From NCBI GenBank assembly GCA_021604365.1, contig BQIZ01000018.1, positions 1 through 36,293 of the forward strand: 36,293 bases of DNA, given 5' to 3'. The notes beneath the pieces are model-generated. The model saw only the letters and a program-made list of their open reading frames with translations, ran no database searches and was not told the origin of the DNA. Shown here piece after piece: positions 12,258-21,049 of this stretch. Every line of letters begins with the position of its first letter. The stretch's first letter is position 1. The position numbers and the translations under genes are program-made. This stretch comes from Nitrospirales bacterium. Lineage in GTDB: Bacteria; Nitrospirota; Nitrospiria; Nitrospirales; UBA8639.

Positions 12258-12575
12258 TTAATTTTCAAATACGCCCAAAATATCTTCCTCTTTTAAGATT
12301 AAACAATCATCATTCTCAACCTTGATTTTGGTTCCGGAATACTTGTCAAACAACACTTGATCGCCAACCTTCACATTTTCAACGTCAGGGCCTGCGGCTT
12401 CGATAGTGCCTCTTTGGGGTTTCTCACGAGCCGAGTCCGGTACGTAAATTCCCCCTGCGGTCCGTTCCAATTCTTCAGTGTAGGCCACGAACACTCGATC
12501 TCCTAAAGGACGGAATCCCTTCGCACTGCTTCCCTCTTTTGATTCCTTCTTTTCCTTCTCTTTTGTGGCTGCCAT
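12258..12575 (-). CDS. groS: Co-chaperonin GroES (10 kDa)
   Basis: Heptameric lid for GroEL. Starting at ATG 12575 it has 105 residues against the usual 94 to 97. The core begins at about 20 (FRPLGDRVFV) and includes the mobile loop (ELERTAGGIYVPDSAREKPQRG), the GDQVLFDKYSG stretch and the C-terminal LILKEEDILGVFEN. The frame continues 20 codons upstream to 12635, but a strong AAGGAGG lies 5 nt before 12575, which decides the start. The extra N terminus (about 18 residues, mostly Lys, Glu and Ser) is odd for GroES. An RpoH-type promoter candidate lies 120 nt upstream. Confidence 0.98.
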   Translation of the reverse strand: MAATKEKEKKESKEGSSAKGFRPLGDRVFVAYTEELERTAGGIYVPDSAREKPQRGTIEAAGPDVENVKVGDQVLFDKYSGTKIKVENDDCLILKEEDILGVFEN

Positions 12576-12693
12576 GTCTGCCTCCTTTTTTGTTTGTTGC
12601 CCATTGAATGGAAAAATGGTGAGAACTGTAATCAACTATTGGGATTACGCACACCTGCCTGAATTTTCTTTAGATGCGGCATCTTGAAAGGAG

Positions 12694-12721
12694 AGATAAG
12701 TCCGCTTGATTTGAAGTCAAG
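12694..12721 (-). promoter_or_regulatory. Candidate RpoH (sigma-32 type) promoter for groS-groL
   Basis: The minus strand reads CTTGAC (12721-12716) and CTTATCT (12700-12694), with 17 nt between CTTG and CTTATCT. This agrees with the heat-shock consensus described for alphaproteobacterial RpoH, CTTG-N17-CYTATNT. It is less like the E. coli -10 box, which is C-rich. The -35 half overlaps an inverted repeat (CTTGA at 12705-12709 with TCAAG at 12717-12721). Transcription would start near 12687, giving a leader of about 110 nt. No CIRCE element was found. Confidence 0.55.
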
Positions 12722-12835
12722 AGGGAAAGGCAAGATTTTCAGCATGGAAGAGTGCAGGACATGCTATCTTTAGGGAAAGCATACACTCAAAATCTGGTTG
12801 CAAACGGATTTACATACGTATATAAGCTTACAACG

Positions 12836-13876
12836 CTATTTCCTGAGATGTTCAAAATCCTGAATGTCTTTTTTCATAAGTTCTCGCAACTTCTTAATTA
12901 TTTTGGCCTCAAGTTGACGAGTCCGCTCTTTGGTAATCATATATTTTCTACCCAGGTCTTCTAAGGTCACAGGGGATTCCGAAAGGAGTCGGTTGCGAAG
13001 TATGTCCTCCTCTCGCTCCGAAAGGGTTTTTGCAAATTCTGCCAACTTTTTTCGGAAGAGGAGTCGCAGCTGTGAGTCACCCAACTGATCGTCAATGGGA
13101 GTTTGAGTAGAGGGAAGGAGGTCATGAAACGTGCCTTCCCCCTCAGCGGTCATTGGCTGGTCCAAGGAAAGTTCCCAACTTCCCAGGCGTTGATCCATTT
13201 CCACAACATCTCGTTCACGCACATTAAGGCGGTCAGCCAGTAACTTAGGGTCGGGGACATAGCCTTGTCGTTCCAATTTGGCCTTTTCACGACGAAGATT
13301 ATAGAAAAGGCGTCGTTGTTCCTGGGTCGTGCCTATTTTGACAAGACGAAAATTATTGAGAAGGTATCGCAGTACAAAGGCTCGAACCCACCAGGCGGCA
13401 TAGGCATAAAAGCGAACATTTTTGGTAGGATCGAATTTCTTCATGGCCTGCAGAAGCCCGACATTCCCTTCCTGGATTAGATCCATTTGATCAATTCCGG
13501 CAAGACCATATTCTGAGGCAATCGACACACACACACGTAGGTTAGCTAAAATTAATTTCACTGCAGATTCTCGTGTCCCTATTGTCTGATATTCATGAAA
13601 GAGTTGAAGCTCTTCCTCTTTCGAAAGAAATGGGTACCGGCGGACTTCGGCCAAATATCGACTGAGCGTGGTGGTCGGAATGAGTGCGGTTGAGACCGAA
13701 CCCCAGGTCCCCTTATTCTCGGATGGTTCCTCATTTTCCGGTTGGTTCTCCTGTTCCCCGGCTCCATCGAGGAGTATTTCTTCATGAACCTCTTTGTTCG
13801 GCAGCTTGGAAGGGGAGTCTTTCTCTGCAACGTCGATCACATCGGAAGTCTGCTTTTTTGATGATTTCTGTTTCAT
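12836..13876 (-). CDS. rpoH: RNA polymerase sigma factor, RpoH (sigma-32) type
   Basis: Directs RNA polymerase to heat-shock promoters. Of 346 residues, the conserved part (about 70 to 340) resembles sigma-32: LSRYLAEVRRYPFLSKEEE, region 2 core DLIQEGNVGLLQAMKKFDP (132-150), the tryptophan-rich AAWWVRAFVLRYL of region 2.4, and the RpoH-box-like QRRLFYNLR (187-195), which sets RpoH apart from RpoD and RpoS. Region 4.2 carries VTLEDLGRKYMITKERTRQLE. An unusual acidic, Ser/Pro/Gln-rich leader of about 60 residues precedes it; E. coli sigma-32 is 284 residues. It lies directly upstream of groS in the same direction. It could have been named a group 3 or RpoD-like factor by similarity alone. Confidence 0.88.
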   Translation of the reverse strand: MKQKSSKKQTSDVIDVAEKDSPSKLPNKEVHEEILLDGAGEQENQPENEEPSENKGTWGSVSTALIPTTTLSRYLAEVRRYPFLSKEEELQLFHEYQTIGTRESAVKLILANLRVCVSIASEYGLAGIDQMDLIQEGNVGLLQAMKKFDPTKNVRFYAYAAWWVRAFVLRYLLNNFRLVKIGTTQEQRRLFYNLRREKAKLERQGYVPDPKLLADRLNVRERDVVEMDQRLGSWELSLDQPMTAEGEGTFHDLLPSTQTPIDDQLGDSQLRLLFRKKLAEFAKTLSEREEDILRNRLLSESPVTLEDLGRKYMITKERTRQLEAKIIKKLRELMKKDIQDFEHLRK

Positions 13877-13924
13877 GCTTTGGCCTACTGATCAAGAAGG
13901 CGAGATTCGCTACATTCTCTTGTT

Positions 13925-13953
13925 ATTGTAATGAATTTTTCTTGGATCACCAA
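13925..13953 (-). promoter_or_regulatory. Possible housekeeping promoter for rpoH
   Basis: Minus strand TTGGTG (13953-13948), 17-nt spacer, TACAAT (13930-13925). The -10 box has 5 of 6 consensus bases, the -35 box 3 of 6. The start would be near 13918, about 40 nt before the ATG. This would allow the sigma gene to be made by the vegetative polymerase. Confidence 0.4.
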
Positions 13954-14022
13954 ACACATTCGTGAAATTTTCTAATTTCAAGGTAATAACCGGGTTTCCA
14001 GAAGTTTCACTTCAGAAAAATA

Positions 14023-14052
14023 TTGGCAATGTCAGGTAAAACTTTTTATAGT
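14023..14052 (+). promoter_or_regulatory. Probable sigma-70 promoter for the NarK-like gene and downstream genes
   Basis: TTGGCA (14023-14028), 18-nt spacer, TATAGT (14047-14052); each box has 5 of 6 consensus bases. The transcription start would be about 14059, shortly before ATG 14078. It diverges from the rpoH promoter candidate in the same 201-nt gap. Confidence 0.55.
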
Positions 14053-14077
14053 TGGGTCATGGCTGCAGGCTTGAAAA

Positions 14078-15340
14078 ATGAAAAAAGAAAGGCCTTTCCA
14101 TGCTCTTGAAAAAATCATGGTGAAAGACGTTTTCCGCTCACTCCGTTCCGGGCATTGGCCAACCCTCCTTGGTGCGTGGCTCCACTTTGAAGTAAGTTTT
14201 ATGGTGTGGCTCCTTATTGGGGCCATGGGCATCGCCATATCTGAGGAATTTTCTCTCTCGGCCTCTCAAAAAGGCTTATTAGTGGGCATCCCATTGCTAG
14301 GCGGCGCACTATTTCGAATAATTGTCGGGCCGCTAGGAGACTGGTTAGGGGCCAAAGTTGTGGGATTGTGCATTCTGGGCTTGGAAGGTCTCGGGCTGCT
14401 GCTGGGATGGCTTGGAGGAACCACCTTCGAGTCTATGCTGGGAATTGGCCTTTTTATAGGATTTGCCGGGGCCAGCTTTGCGATTGCTCTTCCTCTGGCC
14501 AGCCAAGCCTATCCCTCAGCCCATCAAGGATTGGCCATGGGAGTCGCAGGAATTGGAAATAGCGGCGTGCTATTGGCTGCGTTTATGGCCCCGCGCCTTG
14601 CGGAAGAATTTGGCTGGCATCAGGTTTTCGGGATTATGCTGCTACCTGTTATAGGGGCGGCTATCCTCTTTTTCTGTTTGGTTCAATCTGCTCCGGTAAG
14701 GAATGAAACCGATTCTTCAACAAAAAACAGCATTAGTGTACTTTTGCGAAAAGGACTTCAGGATCCAGTCATGTACTGGTTGTGTTTTTTATATGGGGTG
14801 ACGTTCGGAGGGTTTGTAGGGCTTTCGAGCTATCTCCCGATTTTTTTTCATGATCAGTTCCAGGTGGACATGGTAAGGGCTGGAACATTGACCGCCTTTT
14901 GCGCGTTAACGGGAAGTGGTGCCCGCCCTCTGGGAGGATTTCTTGCTGATCGGTTTGGGGGGTTAACTTTATTGCAAGGGCTCTTTCTTATAATAACCGC
15001 ACTATGCCTTGCCTCCGTAAATCTTGATCATTTTGTCTTGACCTATATCATTATTCTCCTAATGATGTTTTGTTTAGGATTTGGCAATGGAGCCATTTTT
15101 CAGGTGGTTTTCAATCGATTTGAATCCATAATGGGGACGGCTTCCGGCTTTATTGGTGCGGCAGGAGGTCTTGGAGGGTTCCTCTTACCATCTGGGTTTG
15201 GATGGTTAAATGAAATAACCGGAACCTTCTCTTCGGGATTTTTCGCCCTGGCCCTGGTTTCAGGATTAGCAGGTATTAGTGTTATGATAGTCCAACGTTC
15301 GATCTGGTTAGGCAAACCCAAATTCATTCCAGACATTTAA
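14078..15340 (+). CDS. MFS transporter, nitrate/nitrite porter (NarK/NasA) type
   Basis: A 420-residue, 12-span major facilitator protein of the inner membrane. Features of the nitrate/nitrite porter family are visible: Arg80 in GGALFRIIVGPLGDWLGAK, the first signature GVAGIGNSG (about 155 to 163), a second Arg at about 283 in GARPLGGFLADRFGG, and the second signature-like IGAAGGLGGFLLP. In E. coli NarK the equivalent arginines bind the anion. It probably moves nitrate and/or nitrite; direction and substrate are inference, and other small anions cannot be excluded. The ATG at 14078 lacks a strong ribosome binding site; ATG 14117 is a possible alternative. ribBA follows after 41 nt, likely on the same transcript. 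Confidence 0.85.
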   Translation: MKKERPFHALEKIMVKDVFRSLRSGHWPTLLGAWLHFEVSFMVWLLIGAMGIAISEEFSLSASQKGLLVGIPLLGGALFRIIVGPLGDWLGAKVVGLCILGLEGLGLLLGWLGGTTFESMLGIGLFIGFAGASFAIALPLASQAYPSAHQGLAMGVAGIGNSGVLLAAFMAPRLAEEFGWHQVFGIMLLPVIGAAILFFCLVQSAPVRNETDSSTKNSISVLLRKGLQDPVMYWLCFLYGVTFGGFVGLSSYLPIFFHDQFQVDMVRAGTLTAFCALTGSGARPLGGFLADRFGGLTLLQGLFLIITALCLASVNLDHFVLTYIIILLMMFCLGFGNGAIFQVVFNRFESIMGTASGFIGAAGGLGGFLLPSGFGWLNEITGTFSSGFFALALVSGLAGISVMIVQRSIWLGKPKFIPDI

Positions 15341-15381
15341 CAAGCTGAAGTTGAAACGTTTGACCGTCAAGTGAGTCACCA

Positions 15382-16611
15382 ATGAAAAAAGAAACAGCCC
15401 CAATAGAGAAGCCTGAATTTCACACAATTGCTGAAACCTTAGAGGATATCCAAGCTGGTAAATGCATCATACTTGTCGACGATGAGGATCGGGAAAATGA
15501 GGGCGACCTGGTTATGGCTGCTGAAAAAGTCACGCCTGAACATATTAATTTTATGGCAAAATACGGCCGAGGGTTAATTTGTCTGGCCCTCACCCCAGAA
15601 CGAGTTGAGGAGTTGAAGCTTCCCCCCCAGGCGAATGAAAATACCGCACCTTTCGGCACGGCTTTTACCGTATCAATTGATGCCGCCAAAAATATTACCA
15701 CCGGAATCTCTGCTGCTGATCGAGCCACCACCATTCAGTTGGCCGTTGACCCAACAGCCAAGCCAAGCGACTTTGCAAGGCCTGGGCACATTTTTCCATT
15801 AAAAGCCCATAAAGGTGGAGTATTACGCCGTGCCGGACAAACCGAAGGGTCTGTTGATCTTGCCCGCCTGGCTGGACTGTATCCGGCAGCAGTCATCTGT
15901 GAAATTATGAATGATGACGGCACGATGGCCCGGGTTCCTCACTTAATGAAATTTGCAAAGCTCCATGGCCTGAAAATCATCACAGTGAAAGATTTGATTC
16001 AATATCGGTTACATCGGGAGACGTTTGTAAAGCAGGTCGCCACAGCAAATCTCCCTACAAGCTTTGGTCATTTTCAGTCGGTGGTTTTTGAAAACGAACT
16101 TGATACCGGAACTCACATTGCCCTCGTGAAAGGGGAGATCGATAACCTTCCAACGTTGGTGCGAGTCCATTCGGGCTGCCTGACAGCCGATGTCTTTGGA
16201 TCTTTGCGATGTGATTGCCGCGAACAACTGCATCGGGCAATGGAAATAATTGAACGGGAAGGCAAAGGGGTTCTGCTGTATTTAAATCAGGAGGGGCGGG
16301 GAATCGGACTCACCAATAAAATTCGGGCCTACCACCTTCAGGACCAGGGTAGTGATACAGTGGAAGCCAATTTGCAACTGGGGTTTAAAGCTGATTTGCG
16401 GGATTATGGAATTGGCGCCCAAATTTTAGTAAATTTAGGTCTCAAAAAAATCAGACTCATCACCAATAATCCAAGGAAAATTGTGGGGATCGAGGGTTAT
16501 GGATTGGAAGTCGTCGAACGCGTGTCCATTGAGATTGTGCCCCAGGAGTCAAATGTGCATTACTTACGCACGAAAAAAGCCAAATTAGGTCACCTCTTGA
16601 ATAATGTGTAA
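15382..16611 (+). CDS. ribBA: Bifunctional 3,4-DHBP synthase / GTP cyclohydrolase II
   Basis: Starts both branches of riboflavin synthesis: ribulose 5-phosphate to dihydroxybutanone phosphate, and GTP to a diaminopyrimidine. At 409 residues both domains are present. The RibB half (about 1 to 207) has the acidic metal site [41 protein letters not shown] and the [12 protein letters not shown] stretch. The RibA half has the zinc-binding pattern in [20 protein letters not shown], then [17 protein letters not shown] and the C-terminal [17 protein letters not shown]. It sits between the NarK-like gene and ribH. No FMN riboswitch was seen in the 41 nt upstream, so control may come from the promoter ahead of the transporter. 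Confidence 0.98.
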   Translation: MKKETAPIEKPEFHTIAETLEDIQAGKCIILVDDEDRENEGDLVMAAEKVTPEHINFMAKYGRGLICLALTPERVEELKLPPQANENTAPFGTAFTVSIDAAKNITTGISAADRATTIQLAVDPTAKPSDFARPGHIFPLKAHKGGVLRRAGQTEGSVDLARLAGLYPAAVICEIMNDDGTMARVPHLMKFAKLHGLKIITVKDLIQYRLHRETFVKQVATANLPTSFGHFQSVVFENELDTGTHIALVKGEIDNLPTLVRVHSGCLTADVFGSLRCDCREQLHRAMEIIEREGKGVLLYLNQEGRGIGLTNKIRAYHLQDQGSDTVEANLQLGFKADLRDYGIGAQILVNLGLKKIRLITNNPRKIVGIEGYGLEVVERVSIEIVPQESNVHYLRTKKAKLGHLLNNV

Positions 16612-16710
16612 TGGGGACTTGCGGTTCCCACTGGCAAGTGGTACACACTGATCGCCTCTCTCTTACTTTTAGTAATGAGGGTTAAGTCTTAAGGGAATTA
16701 CTTAGCTAGC

Positions 16711-17223
16711 ATGGTGAATCAGGAGCGTCGGGGAAATGAGGTAGATTGTCAGGTAGCAATCGTGGTCAGTACGTTTAACGAGGTCGTGACCAGCCGCTTA
16801 TTGGCTGCAGCTGAATCCACCTTAACCGAGTTAGGAACCCCGCCAGACCACAGGCAGGTCATTCGAGTTCCTGGGGCATTTGAGATTCCATTAATTGCAA
16901 AGACACTGGCCCAATCCCATCGATTTGATGCTGTTATCTGTTTAGGAGCAGTGATTCGCGGGGAAACGCCACACTTCGAATATATTTGTGCAGAGACAAG
17001 TCGCGGGATCGGCCAGGCATCCCTGGATACTGGAATTCCTATTATTTTCGGAGTACTGACTACGGATACCGTTGATCAGGCAATGGATCGTTCCGGTCAA
17101 CCTGAACGGAATAAAGGGGCGGATGCAGCCCGCACGGCTTTGGAAATGGCCGTTTTAATGAAGCGGTTGAGTAAGACCAGCATCCGCCAGTCTGGCTTTT
17201 TAAGAGAATCCACAACATCATGA
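16711..17223 (+). CDS. ribH: 6,7-dimethyl-8-ribityllumazine synthase
   Basis: Condenses the two products of the RibBA branches into lumazine, the penultimate step of riboflavin synthesis, usually as a 60-mer or pentamer shell. It has 170 residues. The motifs are clear: VSTFNEVVTSRLL near the N terminus, VPGAFEIPLIAKTLA, CLGAVIRGETPHFEYIC with the catalytic His, and PIIFGVLTTDTVDQA followed by RSGQPERNKGADAA. The C-terminal tail of about 15 residues is unconserved. The start is ATG 16711; AAGGGA lies somewhat far upstream. Its stop codon overlaps the nusB start (ATGA), which implies coupled translation. Confidence 0.97.
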   Translation: MVNQERRGNEVDCQVAIVVSTFNEVVTSRLLAAAESTLTELGTPPDHRQVIRVPGAFEIPLIAKTLAQSHRFDAVICLGAVIRGETPHFEYICAETSRGIGQASLDTGIPIIFGVLTTDTVDQAMDRSGQPERNKGADAARTALEMAVLMKRLSKTSIRQSGFLRESTTS

Positions 17224-17747
17224 CCATGACTGTCCCATCAGGTACACCACCAGCTAATCAGGCACAGAGTCGGCCATCCAGGCGTTTGGCCCGGCAGCTT
17301 GCATTGCAAATGCTTTTCCAATACGAATTTCAAGATCAAAACCCATCATGGCAAGAAAAGTTTTGGGCAAGTCAATCGGCATCACCGGAAGTCCAAACAT
17401 TTACTTCGAATCTCTTTCGTGGGGTCATTACGAATCAGACTGAAATTGATGAAATTATTCGTGATTTTGCCATCGACTGGTCCTTGCAACGTATGCCGGT
17501 TGTGGATCGGAATATTTTGAGATGTTCCATTTACGAATTGTTATGGGAGCCTGATATTCCGGCCATGGTGACCATCAATGAAGCGGTTGAATTGGCCAAA
17601 CTATTTGCGGATGATGAGGCCAGACGATTCGTCAATGGGCTTTTAGACCATGTTCTCCGTGCTGAACCAAAGCTTGCCATCAAGCGAGGCCAAATTCAAC
17701 AGAAAACCCCGGCGCCGGAATTCTCTGATCCATCACCTACCTCCTAA
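17220..17747 (+). CDS. nusB: Transcription antitermination protein NusB
   Basis: Binds the boxA RNA with NusE (ribosomal protein S10) to prevent premature termination, mainly in rRNA operons. It has 175 residues, longer than E. coli NusB (139) through a basic, Ser/Pro-rich N-terminal leader of about 20 residues and a Pro-rich C-terminal tail. The core has RRLARQLALQMLFQYEF, the long helical middle with VDRNILRCSIYELLWEPDIPAMVTINEAVELAKLF and FVNGLLDHVLR. It begins inside the ribH stop codon (4-nt overlap). A ribH-nusB pairing is common in many bacteria. Confidence 0.96.
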   Translation: MTMTVPSGTPPANQAQSRPSRRLARQLALQMLFQYEFQDQNPSWQEKFWASQSASPEVQTFTSNLFRGVITNQTEIDEIIRDFAIDWSLQRMPVVDRNILRCSIYELLWEPDIPAMVTINEAVELAKLFADDEARRFVNGLLDHVLRAEPKLAIKRGQIQQKTPAPEFSDPSPTS

Positions 17748-17759
17748 TTGTCCTACCTC

Positions 17760-19130
17760 ATGATTGACCGCTACACGTTACCCCGTATGGGGGCCGTTTG
17801 GACCCAGACTCACAAATATGAGTTGTGGTTGGAGGTCGAACTTGCCGTGTGTGAAGCCATGGAAAAAATGAGACAGATTCCTCCTGGCGTGGCAGCCCGC
17901 ATTCGAAAAAAGGTCAAGGTGAATCCTTTACGAATCGCGGCTATCGAACAAGTCACAAAACATGATGTTATTGCCTTCCTGGAATCCGTGGCGGAGCAGG
18001 CAGGGAATGACGGACGGTTTTTGCATGTTGGGCTCACCTCTTCGGATATCGTCGATACGTCTCTTTCGTTGCAATTAGTGGAAGCTGCCCAATTGATTCG
18101 TGAGGATGTCAAAGCCTTGCTTGGTGCCTTGCGGGATTTAGCTTTTGCGCATCAGGATACCCTGATGGTGGGGCGTTCACATGGTATCCATGGAGAGCCT
18201 ATTTCCTTTGCATGGAAGGTCGCCATTTGGTATCAGGAGTTTCAACGGCAGCAAATCCGCTTAGAGGCGGCATTCGGGGACATTGCTGTCGGCAAGCTTT
18301 CTGGGGCCATGGGCACATTTGCCCATCTTTCTCCCTCAATCGAAAAAACGGTTTGTCAGCGGTTAGGGTTAAACCCGGCGCCTATTTCAAATCAGGTCCT
18401 TCAGCGGGACCGGCACGCGGCCTTCCTTTCGGTCTTGGCGCTGATGGCAGCGAGTATTGAAAAAATTGCCACTGAAATTCGTCATTTGCAAAGAACCGAA
18501 GTCCTGGAAGCCGAAGAATTCTTTGAGCCTGGCCAAAAAGGCTCTTCCGCCATGCCCCATAAACGGAATCCGATCAGCTCGGAAAATTTATGTGGTCTTG
18601 CCAGAGTAGTTCGCAGCAACAGTCTGGCTGCCATGGAAAATGTTGCCTTGTGGCATGAACGGGACATTAGCCATTCATCTGCTGAGCGGATTATTCTTCC
18701 GGATAGCACGATTTTGATCAATTATATGCTGGTTCGGTTAACGAACATGTTATCCAAACTGGTGGTTTATCCTGAACGGATGATGGCCACTCTGAATCAA
18801 ACCGGTGGACTGATCTATTCGCAACGCGTGTTACTGGCGCTGTTAGATAAAGGTGCGATCAGAAAAAACGCCTATGAGCATGTGCAGCACCAGGCAATGG
18901 CTGCCTGGAAAGGGTCAGGAAGTTTTCAATCTCTTATAGAGGGGGATCCCTTTATTGCCAAACACTTGAGTGCAAAAGAGATTGCGACCTGCTTCAATCC
19001 CAGAGCCTATTTGCGAAACCAGCAACAGATTTTCAGAAGGGTGTTTGGAAGGCATCCCCAAGGCCAGCGATCAACGCCACCCCGAGCCACTCATCCAAGA
19101 AAACCCTCCAAAAAGAGGAAAACAGAATGA
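17760..19130 (+). CDS. purB: Adenylosuccinate lyase
   Basis: Catalyses two beta-eliminations in purine synthesis: SAICAR to AICAR plus fumarate, and adenylosuccinate to AMP. From ATG 17760 it has 456 residues and starts like the family (MIDRYTLPRMGAVW). A TTG four codons earlier at 17748 is in frame but adds nothing family-like. The catalytic signature SSAMPHKRNPISSENL and the substrate-binding VGRSHGIHGEP and TSSDIVDTSLSLQL stretches are present. The usual end (RRVFG) is followed by a basic Lys/Arg/Pro tail of about 27 residues, which is unusual. It starts 12 nt after nusB, and its stop overlaps purC by 4 nt. Confidence 0.97.
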   Translation: MIDRYTLPRMGAVWTQTHKYELWLEVELAVCEAMEKMRQIPPGVAARIRKKVKVNPLRIAAIEQVTKHDVIAFLESVAEQAGNDGRFLHVGLTSSDIVDTSLSLQLVEAAQLIREDVKALLGALRDLAFAHQDTLMVGRSHGIHGEPISFAWKVAIWYQEFQRQQIRLEAAFGDIAVGKLSGAMGTFAHLSPSIEKTVCQRLGLNPAPISNQVLQRDRHAAFLSVLALMAASIEKIATEIRHLQRTEVLEAEEFFEPGQKGSSAMPHKRNPISSENLCGLARVVRSNSLAAMENVALWHERDISHSSAERIILPDSTILINYMLVRLTNMLSKLVVYPERMMATLNQTGGLIYSQRVLLALLDKGAIRKNAYEHVQHQAMAAWKGSGSFQSLIEGDPFIAKHLSAKEIATCFNPRAYLRNQQQIFRRVFGRHPQGQRSTPPRATHPRKPSKKRKTE

Positions 19131-19831
19131 CTAAGGGAGATATGTTTTACGAAGGAAAAGCCAAAAAAATTTTCCTGACCGAAAAATTAGACGAAGTCAT
19201 TCACTACTTCAAGGATGATGCGACCGCCTTCAACGCTGAAAAACGGGGGACGATTCTGGAAAAAGGGGTGGTGAACAATAAAATCTCCGCCACGCTTTTT
19301 CAATACCTTGCTGAAGCGGGTACTCCCAGCCATTTCATCCAGCAACTCAATGATCGAGAAATGTTAACGCGACGAGTGGAAATTATTCCAGTTGAAGTTG
19401 TGGTGCGTAATCGAGCCACCGGCAGCATTGTCAAACGCCTGCGGTTAGAAGAAGGATTTATTATTGATCCCCCATTAGTCGAATTCTTCTATAAAGACGA
19501 TTCGCTGGGCGACCCTCTGATATCCGAGGACCATATTCGCCTGCTTAAATTGGCCACACCCCCGCAAGTTGAAGAACTCCGACAGCAGGCCCTCAAGATC
19601 AACGAAGTGTTAAAACCCTTTTTCCAGAAAAGGGGTATGATGCTGGTGGATTTTAAGTTGGAATTTGGATTGTGGAACGGTCAGATTATTTTGGCAGATG
19701 AAATTTCCCCGGACACGTGCCGTTTTTGGGATATCCAAACGGGAGAACGCATGGATAAAGATCGTTTCCGAAAAGATCTGGGACGGATTGAGGAAACCTA
19801 TCAAGAAGTTCTCAAGCGAGTTTGCGGATAA
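19127..19831 (+). CDS. purC: SAICAR synthetase
   Basis: Joins aspartate to CAIR with ATP to make SAICAR, the purine step just before PurB. At 234 residues it is typical. The N-terminal FYEGKAKKIF, the DATAFN stretch, KISATLFQYL, VEVVVRNRATGSIVKR and the metal/ATP-site DEISPDTCRFWD are all recognisable. The start ATGA overlaps the purB stop, so the two are probably coupled. purS follows after about 114 nt. Confidence 0.98.
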   Translation: MTKGDMFYEGKAKKIFLTEKLDEVIHYFKDDATAFNAEKRGTILEKGVVNNKISATLFQYLAEAGTPSHFIQQLNDREMLTRRVEIIPVEVVVRNRATGSIVKRLRLEEGFIIDPPLVEFFYKDDSLGDPLISEDHIRLLKLATPPQVEELRQQALKINEVLKPFFQKRGMMLVDFKLEFGLWNGQIILADEISPDTCRFWDIQTGERMDKDRFRKDLGRIEETYQEVLKRVCG

Positions 19832-19945
19832 TGGGCGTTTTTCGAGCAATACGATCGTTCTTTGGCAAAGGCCATCTTGGCAATAACCCCGATTGTGACG
19901 TTAAGCCTTTATTCACCCAATGCGTGTCGAGTCTTCGGTGAAATT

Positions 19946-20191
19946 ATGAAAGCCAAAATTTACATTACGCTCAAAAACGGAATCCTGGATCCTCAAGGTC
20001 GCGCCATTCAGCAATCGCTTCAAACACTTGGTTTTGACACGGTTGGAGAGGTCCGCATAGGGAAATTCATCGAGGTGAATCTTTGCGAAACAGACAGGAC
20101 ATCTGCAGAAAATAGTATAAAAGGGATGTGCGAAAAACTCCTTGCCAATACCGTCATTGAGGAATATCAATACGAGATCATTGAGGCATAA
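19946..20191 (+). CDS. purS: FGAM synthase subunit PurS
   Basis: Small subunit that bridges PurQ and small PurL in the three-part formylglycinamidine synthase. It has 81 residues, the normal size. The sequence KAKIYITLKNGILDPQGRAIQQSL and the C-terminal IEEYQYEIIE match the family well. The frame is open up to 19862, but the extra residues are not family-like, so ATG 19946 is chosen. It is followed by purQ after about 95 nt. Confidence 0.95.
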   Translation: MKAKIYITLKNGILDPQGRAIQQSLQTLGFDTVGEVRIGKFIEVNLCETDRTSAENSIKGMCEKLLANTVIEEYQYEIIEA

Positions 20192-20286
20192 CTGATGGTC
20201 TCCCGGTTGTCTCTCTTGATTGAATTCAATTTTTTCCCTGCTAAAATCCCTTGTCTCAGTAGTAATGGCAGTGGGGGGAGAGCAAT

Positions 20287-21000
20287 TTGAACATCGGTAT
20301 CATTGTTTTTCCCGGCTCCAATTGTGATCGTGATTGTGGATATGTCCTTTCGAAGATCATGAAACAAACTGCCCATTTTATTTGGCATCAAGAGCGATCC
20401 CTCCAAGGGATGGATGCCATTATCCTGCCAGGAGGCTTTTCTTATGGGGACTATTTGCGCACAGGTGCCATAGCCCGATTCTCTCCCATCATGGATGCGG
20501 TCGTTGATTTTGCTGGGCGGGGAGGAATGGTCTTGGGCATATGCAATGGATTTCAAATGCTTTTAGAGCTTGGAATATTACCCGGTGCCATGTTGCGTAA
20601 CCGGAATCTTTCCTTTATTTGTGAAGACCGCTATATACGGGTAGAAAACGCGAATACTCCATTTACCAATCACTGTGAACCGGGACAGATTCTGAAGCTG
20701 CCGATTGCCCATGCTGAAGGAAATTATTATTCGAACCCTGTGACGTTGTCCGCATTGCAGGCTAATGCGCAAATTGTTTTTCGATATTGTGATCGTGAAG
20801 GCAAAGTCACTTCTCAAGCCAATCCCAATGGATCGCTGGATAGCATTGCGGGAATTCGTAATGCGGCCGGCAACGTACTTGGTCTGATGCCTCATCCGGA
20901 ACGAGGCGCAGAACACCTTCTCAATAACGAGGATGGGTTGTATATTTTTCGATCAATGATTTCAGCATTGGAAAAACATAAAACACCTCAAACTGTATAA
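20287..21000 (+). CDS. purQ: FGAM synthase glutaminase subunit PurQ
   Basis: Class I glutamine amidotransferase that supplies ammonia to PurL. It has 237 residues and begins with TTG at 20287 ([15 protein letters not shown]), preceded by a good GGGGAG site, which supports the rare start codon. The nucleophile Cys is in [18 protein letters not shown], and the catalytic His/Glu pair is in MPHPERGAE near the C terminus. It lies between purS and a DUF433 gene, with purL 490 nt further on, an unusual interruption. Confidence 0.97.
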   Translation: MNIGIIVFPGSNCDRDCGYVLSKIMKQTAHFIWHQERSLQGMDAIILPGGFSYGDYLRTGAIARFSPIMDAVVDFAGRGGMVLGICNGFQMLLELGILPGAMLRNRNLSFICEDRYIRVENANTPFTNHCEPGQILKLPIAHAEGNYYSNPVTLSALQANAQIVFRYCDREGKVTSQANPNGSLDSIAGIRNAAGNVLGLMPHPERGAEHLLNNEDGLYIFRSMISALEKHKTPQTV

Positions 21001-21049
21001 ATTACATGAAACTAATCAGTCAGTGCTTTCCTTGTCTGTTAAGACCACC

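Noticed and set aside
12576-12835. CIRCE element upstream of groS
   Set aside because: No TTAGCACTC-N9-GAGTGCTAA-like inverted repeat was found on either strand.
15341-15381. FMN riboswitch before ribBA
   Set aside because: The gap is only 41 nt, too short for the roughly 140-nt aptamer, and no conserved core is visible.
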